Below, piece by piece: positions 6,620-9,822 of a DNA stretch of 9,822 nt. Origin of the DNA: DATGIQ01 sp035295665 (GTDB taxonomy: Bacteria; Planctomycetota; Planctomycetia; Gemmatales; Gemmataceae). The stretch's first letter is position 1, and the number at the start of each line of letters is the position of its first letter. The stretch lies in contig DATGIQ010000290.1 of the NCBI GenBank assembly GCA_035295665.1, positions 1-9,822 on the forward strand, read 5' to 3'. Position numbers and translations under genes: made by a program. Below the pieces are notes generated by a model. That model was given only the letters and a program-made list of their open reading frames with translations, ran no database searches and was not told where the DNA came from.

Positions 6620-6648
6620 ATGGTAATTCAGGGGCAATCATCCACCAA
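6620..6648 (-). promoter_or_regulatory. Weak candidate promoter for the selenoprotein/glycolate oxidase genes
   Basis: On the minus strand TTGGTG (6643-6648) and TACCAT (6620-6625) are separated by 17 bases. They match the sigma-70 consensus at 3 and 4 of 6 positions, so the match is weak. Position is the main support: this is the only wide gap (99 bases) within the gene run from the phosphoesterase to the aldolase, and the 9-bp inverted repeat would fall just after the start point. Confidence 0.25.
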
Positions 6649-6655
6649 GCCGGGT

Positions 6656-7387
6656 CTAGGGCTTGTGCCGGATGCGGTACAGGCTCCCCTTGACACGGCG
6701 GCCGGGCGGTTCTCCGGCGCGAGCGGCCTGGACGGTGAACTCTAACCCCTGGGCGATCAGGGTCTCGCGGAGAGCGGCGGCGGGAATCCGGTCCTGATCG
6801 GTGAGCAAGCAGAAGCCGTCCGGTGCCAGGACGCGCCGGATCAGCGACACCAACGGCTCGACATTGCGCGGCTCATAAATCAGGTCGGAGCCAAGCACGA
6901 CCGGGACGCGGAGGTCAGCCGGCGGATCACGCCAGTCCATCTGTAACACCCGAAAGTTATCGAAGCCGTTGAGCTGGGCATTGTCCGCCGCAAATCGAAG
7001 CGCCGTCGCATCGTAGTCGCTGAAGGCGACGCGCAGACCCTTGGACAACGCCACGATCCCGGGCAGACCCAGGCCGCAGCCGATCTCCAGTGCCTCGATT
7101 CCAGCCGGCCAGGGTTCGCGGAGGATGGCCTTGGCGAGCATGCGTGCGGCTGGCCAAAGTTCCGTCCAGTACGGCAGATATTCATCGGCGGCAAAGGCGG
7201 TGCGGACGAATGGATGATCGAGGAGGCGGTCTGATTCATCCGGTCGACTCAGGAGAAACGTTTGCCCTTCGATCACGACCCGTTCCCGGACGATGGGCCC
7301 TAACGCGTCCCAAGGAGTTTCGGGTAAGGGCGACCTCGGGGGCATCTGTTCGCCGTTCATCATCGCTTCGTGTGGGGGACGACCCAC
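6656..7387 (-). CDS. Class I SAM-dependent methyltransferase, METTL21/Methyltransf_16-like
   Basis: The 243-aa protein carries a Rossmann-type methyltransferase fold. Seen are the segment DEYLPYWTELWPAA (68-81), typical of the protein-lysine methyltransferase-like group, the SAM-binding motif I LEIGCGLGLPGI (100-111), the acidic end of strand 2 in FSDYD (122-126), and the post-motif GSDLIYEP (166-173), which replaces the (D/N)PP(Y/F) of amine methyltransferases. Eukaryotic members of the group methylate lysines of proteins; the bacterial substrate here is unknown. The start is a GTG at 7387, chosen because an AAGGAG (7393-7398) stands 5 bases upstream; the ATGs 8, 9 and 14 codons later lack as good a site. 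It follows the metallophosphoesterase gene after 28 bases. No signal peptide is present. Confidence 0.82.
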   Translation of the reverse strand: MGRPPHEAMMNGEQMPPRSPLPETPWDALGPIVRERVVIEGQTFLLSRPDESDRLLDHPFVRTAFAADEYLPYWTELWPAARMLAKAILREPWPAGIEALEIGCGLGLPGIVALSKGLRVAFSDYDATALRFAADNAQLNGFDNFRVLQMDWRDPPADLRVPVVLGSDLIYEPRNVEPLVSLIRRVLAPDGFCLLTDQDRIPAAALRETLIAQGLEFTVQAARAGEPPGRRVKGSLYRIRHKP

Positions 7388-7392
7388 GATAT

Positions 7393-7398
7393 CTCCTT
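7393..7398 (-). promoter_or_regulatory. Ribosome binding site that selects the GTG start of the methyltransferase
   Basis: AAGGAG stands 5 bases before GTG at 7387. It favours the GTG over the downstream ATGs at 7363, 7360 and 7345. Confidence 0.75.
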
Positions 7399-7415
7399 TC
7401 GTTCGTCAGCCCATT

Positions 7416-8261
7416 TCAGAGAATTCGGATGCAATCCACCAATTGTTGATGCGTGAGGGGGCGATCTGCTGGAAATAAGCAGGTACACGCTGGTGCCCCC
7501 GTGCAATCGAGAATGAGCTGCTGCTCGTTGGGCAGTTCAAACCCGCGTTCCGAGGGGATATGGCCGGTGATGAGCCAATCCGCATCGACTTTTTCAAGAA
7601 ACTGCTTCGCCGTGGCGGCGCGTACATCGCGCCCCCAAAGCAAAGCATGCACCGCCCCACCCGGCCAAAGATCCTGTTCGGCGTGGGTCTCGCTTTCCAG
7701 GATCGCGGGATCCCAGCCATCCAGGCGTGCGGCCTTGGGCAAGCTGTGGCTGAGAAACACCCGATTGCCCGTTCGCACCGCCAGGGGGACGACAGCAAAC
7801 AGATCCAGGTAAGCCGCGTAAATTGCGGCGGCGCTTGGTCCATAGGCAACGTCGAGCCCTTCACGGAATAGATCGTTCAACTCGGCCTCACTCTTGGCGA
7901 TGGCCTGGCCGGTCCACTGGGCGAGCTCATGATTGCCAAGCAAGAGATGGACCTGTCGGGGATATTGGCATTTCAGGGCCGCCACGAGGTCGACCAACTG
8001 GTGCGATTTGTCTCCTCCGCTGGGATAGCGGAAGGGACCGTGGACCAATTCTTGTAAGACGAGATGTCGGCCAGGGTGATCGCCGAGCTTGGCTTTTTCC
8101 AGGAGGAATCGGAAGTTTTCCACATTGCCGTGTAGATCCCCCGCCACGAGCACTTCGCTGGCGTTCCCCAGATTCAGCAATCTGCCGCGCCGGCCGGGGG
8201 TATTGCGGCAAGCCGTGACGGCTTGGGCCAAGGTGCGTAGGAGACGGTCAGGGTTGGGCAT
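7416..8261 (-). CDS. Calcineurin-like metallophosphoesterase
   Basis: Read from the ATG at 8261 the protein has 281 residues. It shows the metal-binding motifs of the family: GDLHGN (41-46), GNHE (109-112), SHS in the second half and TGHIPS near the C-terminus. The second motif, normally GD-x-x-D-R-G in protein-phosphatase-like members, is replaced by LQELVHG (69-75) followed by SGGDKSHQ (81-88), so one metal-ligand position is altered and D84 or E71 may stand in. The protein resembles a planctomycete-type phosphoesterase I recall only as uncharacterised; the substrate is unknown. An ATG 17 codons earlier (8312) is possible but adds residues without family character, and neither start has a clear ribosome binding site. 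It could be co-transcribed with the 29-aa gene upstream, since no terminator is seen between them. Confidence 0.83.
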   Translation of the reverse strand: MPNPDRLLRTLAQAVTACRNTPGRRGRLLNLGNASEVLVAGDLHGNVENFRFLLEKAKLGDHPGRHLVLQELVHGPFRYPSGGDKSHQLVDLVAALKCQYPRQVHLLLGNHELAQWTGQAIAKSEAELNDLFREGLDVAYGPSAAAIYAAYLDLFAVVPLAVRTGNRVFLSHSLPKAARLDGWDPAILESETHAEQDLWPGGAVHALLWGRDVRAATAKQFLEKVDADWLITGHIPSERGFELPNEQQLILDCTGAPACTCLFPADRPLTHQQLVDCIRIL

Positions 8262-8423
8262 GGCCGGACGGGGATTCAGAACCCAAATCGGACCCAGACA
8301 AAGCAAGTTCATGCCGCTGCGACCGCGGCATGCTCCGCCGGCCGCGCAGGCATGGGACGTCTTTTTGTTGCCTGTGCGGCGAACGGTTGGTTGTATGTGG
8401 CACCGCCCTGCCGCCGCGCGGGA

Positions 8424-8513
8424 CTAACCTCTGCGATGGCGGATTTTGCTGCGCATGCGACGTTTCTTGCGACCTACTTTGCGTCGGCCGGCGCTCTTCC
8501 GGCGGCTGCCCAT
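8424..8513 (-). CDS. 29-aa highly basic COX24/AURKAIP1-domain (bS22-like) small protein
   Basis: The gene encodes 29 residues, MGSRRKSAGRRKV then GRKKRRMRSKIRHRRG, of which more than half are Arg or Lys. The start MGS and the pattern K-K-x-R-x-x-x-R-x-x-x-R-H resemble the COX24/AURKAIP1 domain proteins of bacteria, which in mycobacteria include ribosomal protein bS22 of the small subunit. A ribosome-associated, rRNA-binding role is therefore plausible. The ATG has a GGAGGA (8519-8524) 5 bases upstream, and a strong promoter (TTGTAA, 16 bases, TATAAT) lies about 55 bases upstream. It stops with TAG at 8424. The gene is too short for most gene callers and lies antisense to longer spurious frames. 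Its divergent neighbour is the WxxGxW protein gene. Family assignment is from memory of short, low-complexity sequences and is less secure than the reality of the gene. Confidence 0.78.
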   Translation of the reverse strand: MGSRRKSAGRRKVGRKKRRMRSKIRHRRG

Positions 8514-8568
8514 ACGAATCCTCCGAACCCAGTAGATGGTGGACGGCGTGAACACCTACGAAGGATCG

Positions 8569-8596
8569 ATTATATGTACGGCCGGCCAACTTACAA
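8569..8596 (-). promoter_or_regulatory. Sigma-70-type promoter of the small basic protein gene
   Basis: On the minus strand TTGTAA (8591-8596) and a perfect TATAAT (8569-8574) are separated by 16 bases. Transcription should start near 8562, leaving a leader of about 50 bases before the ATG at 8513. It may also drive the metallophosphoesterase and later genes. Confidence 0.7.
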
Positions 8597-8653
8597 GAGA
8601 CCATCGCCGTCCACGTACCTCGAAAAAGGACCACGCCCGGTCCCGGCCTGCCC

Positions 8654-8682
8654 TGGACGAGGCGGCGCCCGCCGGCTATAAG
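8654..8682 (+). promoter_or_regulatory. Candidate promoter of the WxxGxW-repeat protein gene
   Basis: TGGACG (8654-8659) and TATAAG (8677-8682) are separated by 17 bases and match the sigma-70 consensus at 4 and 5 of 6 positions. The start point would lie about 70 bases before the ATG at 8758. It is divergent from the promoter at 8569-8596. Confidence 0.5.
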
Positions 8683-8757
8683 GCTGGTCCGGCACCGGTG
8701 AACGGTCCGCTTCGCCTCGTTTCTTGGGTCCCCGCCCTTCTTGCGGAGTGCCTTCGC

Positions 8758-9822
8758 ATGACTCGCCGCTTTCCCCATTATGCAGTCCTGGCCTATGTGG
8801 TGGTCGGTGGATTCACGATCGTGGCGGCTTTGCCCGGACAAGAAGCTCCGCCGCACCCGTCGGAACCGCCGGCCGTGGCGTTGCCGCCGGCCCCCCAAGG
8901 CGTGGAAGTCCTGGCCCGGGGCCCGGTGCATGAGGCGTTCGCAACGCCGACGACCGAGCCGGTGGCTACCAAGCCAGTCGCGAAAGCCCCGCCCGCGCCG
9001 CTGGAGGAATTGCCCCCCAGCGACAAGCCCGAAGGCAACGCCAGCTGGATCGGCGGCTACTGGGCGTGGGATGATGAGCGCAACGATTTTCTGTGGGTCA
9101 GCGGCACCTGGCGGACTCCACCACCGGGCCAGAGCTGGGTCGCTGGCTACTGGCGGGCGGATGGCCAACAATGGCACTGGGTTCCCGGCTTCTGGACCGC
9201 GGTCCAAAAGGAGATGGTCGCCCAGCCGGTCACTTACCTCCCCGAACCACCCGCAGTGCCCCATGTCGCCAGCCCGGGCATTGCGCCCACTCCGGAAAGT
9301 TTCTACGTACCCGGTCACTGGGTCTGGCACGAAGCTGGCTACACCGCCGTTGGCGGCGAGCGGGTCTGGCGGGGAGCCGGTTATGTCTGGGTCGCCGGGT
9401 ATTGGGCTCAGGTTCAGCCTGGTTACGTCTGGGTCTCAGCCCATTACCGCTGGACGCCGGGTGGCTACATCTTCATTCCGGGATACTGGGACCTGGTATT
9501 GGCGAACCGAGGCATGCTGTACGCTCCGGTGGTGGTCGATACGGCGGTGGTGGGACCGAGATTTGTGTTTACTCCAGGCTACGCCGTTCGCCACGAGATC
9601 ATTGTCGATGCCATGTTCGTCCGGCCGGCCTATTGCCATTACTATTTCGGCGATTACTACGGTCCGGTGTACCATCAGCTCGGCTTTGAAAGCTGCGTGG
9701 TCTATAGCCGCGGGCACTACGATGCGATTTTTGTGTACGAACGTTATTCGCACCGGAATGACCCGCGCTGGGAAACGGTGCAGATTGATATCTGCATGGC
9801 ACGGCATGCCGGCCAGGCGCCG
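8758..9822 (+). CDS. Secreted WxxGxW (YXWGXW)-repeat protein, 5' part (3' end outside window)
   Basis: The frame is open from the ATG at 8758 to the window end, giving 355 residues and no stop. A GGAG (8745-8748) lies 9 bases before the start. Residues 1-25 form a hydrophobic signal or anchor segment, followed by a Pro/Ala-rich stretch to about residue 90. From residue 97 there is a run of W-x-x-G-x-W units: WIGGYW (97), WVSGTW (113), WVAGYW (127), WVPGFW (141), YVPGHW (183), WVAGYW (211) and FIPGYW (239), with a degenerate one near 225. The part after about 250 is Tyr/His/Val-rich (YCHYYFGDYYGPVYH) and lacks the repeat. Such proteins are common in planctomycetes and are thought to be cell-surface or envelope proteins; their function is not established. 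Nothing catalytic is recognisable. Confidence 0.88.
   Translation, partial: MTRRFPHYAVLAYVVVGGFTIVAALPGQEAPPHPSEPPAVALPPAPQGVEVLARGPVHEAFATPTTEPVATKPVAKAPPAPLEELPPSDKPEGNASWIGGYWAWDDERNDFLWVSGTWRTPPPGQSWVAGYWRADGQQWHWVPGFWTAVQKEMVAQPVTYLPEPPAVPHVASPGIAPTPESFYVPGHWVWHEAGYTAVGGERVWRGAGYVWVAGYWAQVQPGYVWVSAHYRWTPGGYIFIPGYWDLVLANRGMLYAPVVVDTAVVGPRFVFTPGYAVRHEIIVDAMFVRPAYCHYYFGDYYGPVYHQLGFESCVVYSRGHYDAIFVYERYSHRNDPRWETVQIDICMARHAGQAP

Noticed and set aside
8346..8376. Imperfect inverted repeat (GCAGGCA / TGCCTGT) with an internal T run between the 29-aa gene and the phosphoesterase gene
   Set aside because: The T run lies in a long loop and not after the stem, so it does not make a terminator on either strand; the stem is short and may be chance.
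8352..8681. A 109-aa plus-strand frame in the region left of the WxxGxW gene
   Set aside because: It has no SD and no recognisable domain, and it covers the antisense of the 29-aa gene and its promoter.
8248..9330. A 360-aa minus-strand frame
   Set aside because: It runs antisense to the WxxGxW gene and over both promoters and the small basic gene in another frame. Its composition is Arg/Gly/Pro-rich shadow sequence with no family motif.
1..9822. CRISPR arrays, tRNA or rRNA genes, insertion sequences, phage genes
   Set aside because: No spaced direct repeats, cloverleaf-like sequence, transposase motifs or terminal inverted repeats were seen. The window looks like ordinary chromosomal backbone.

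Overview
The window is GC-rich, gene-dense and looks like a Planctomycetota chromosome, probably Gemmata-like. This rests on three things: a secreted WxxGxW-repeat protein of a type abundant in that phylum, a 29-residue basic COX24/bS22-like protein, and the style of the sigma factor and TlpA-like protein. The assignment is from memory of these families, not from a search.

Layout. At the left edge is the 3' end of a sigma-70 family sigma factor gene on the + strand (2-400), closed by a strong intrinsic terminator (424-449). From 8513 down to 433 every gene is on the minus strand. In order of transcription they are a 29-aa COX24/bS22-like protein, a calcineurin-like metallophosphoesterase, a METTL21-like methyltransferase, a secreted TlpA-like thioredoxin-fold protein, a flavin reductase-like protein, GlcD, GlcE and GlcF of glycolate oxidase, and a DapA-family aldolase. 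Gaps are mostly 15-50 bases. A wider 99-base gap before the TlpA-like gene carries a perfect 9-bp inverted repeat. Right of 8513 is a short divergent promoter region, then the 5' part of a signal-peptide-bearing WxxGxW-repeat gene on the + strand (8758 to the window end).

The main result is the TlpA-like gene at 6056-6556. It is interrupted by one in-frame TGA, exactly where the first cysteine of the thioredoxin CxxC motif belongs (W-A-D-W-[TGA]-L-I-C-K-K-E-F-P). The frame is open on both sides. A perfect 7-bp hairpin with a GUU loop starts 23 nt after the TGA, which is the position and form of a bacterial SECIS element. I read this as a selenoprotein with a UxxC redox centre. Ordinary gene calling would cut it to a 94-aa fragment starting at 6340 and lose both the signal peptide and the active site.

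Pathway. GlcDEF oxidises glycolate to glyoxylate. The aldolase at the end of the run has motifs (GTNSEF, KDSSGD) closer to 4-hydroxy-2-oxoglutarate or sugar-acid aldolases than to classical DapA, so it could also make or use glyoxylate. The flavin reductase-like protein and the TlpA-like selenoprotein lie directly upstream of glcD and may be transcribed with it. A functional link between them and glycolate oxidation is inference.
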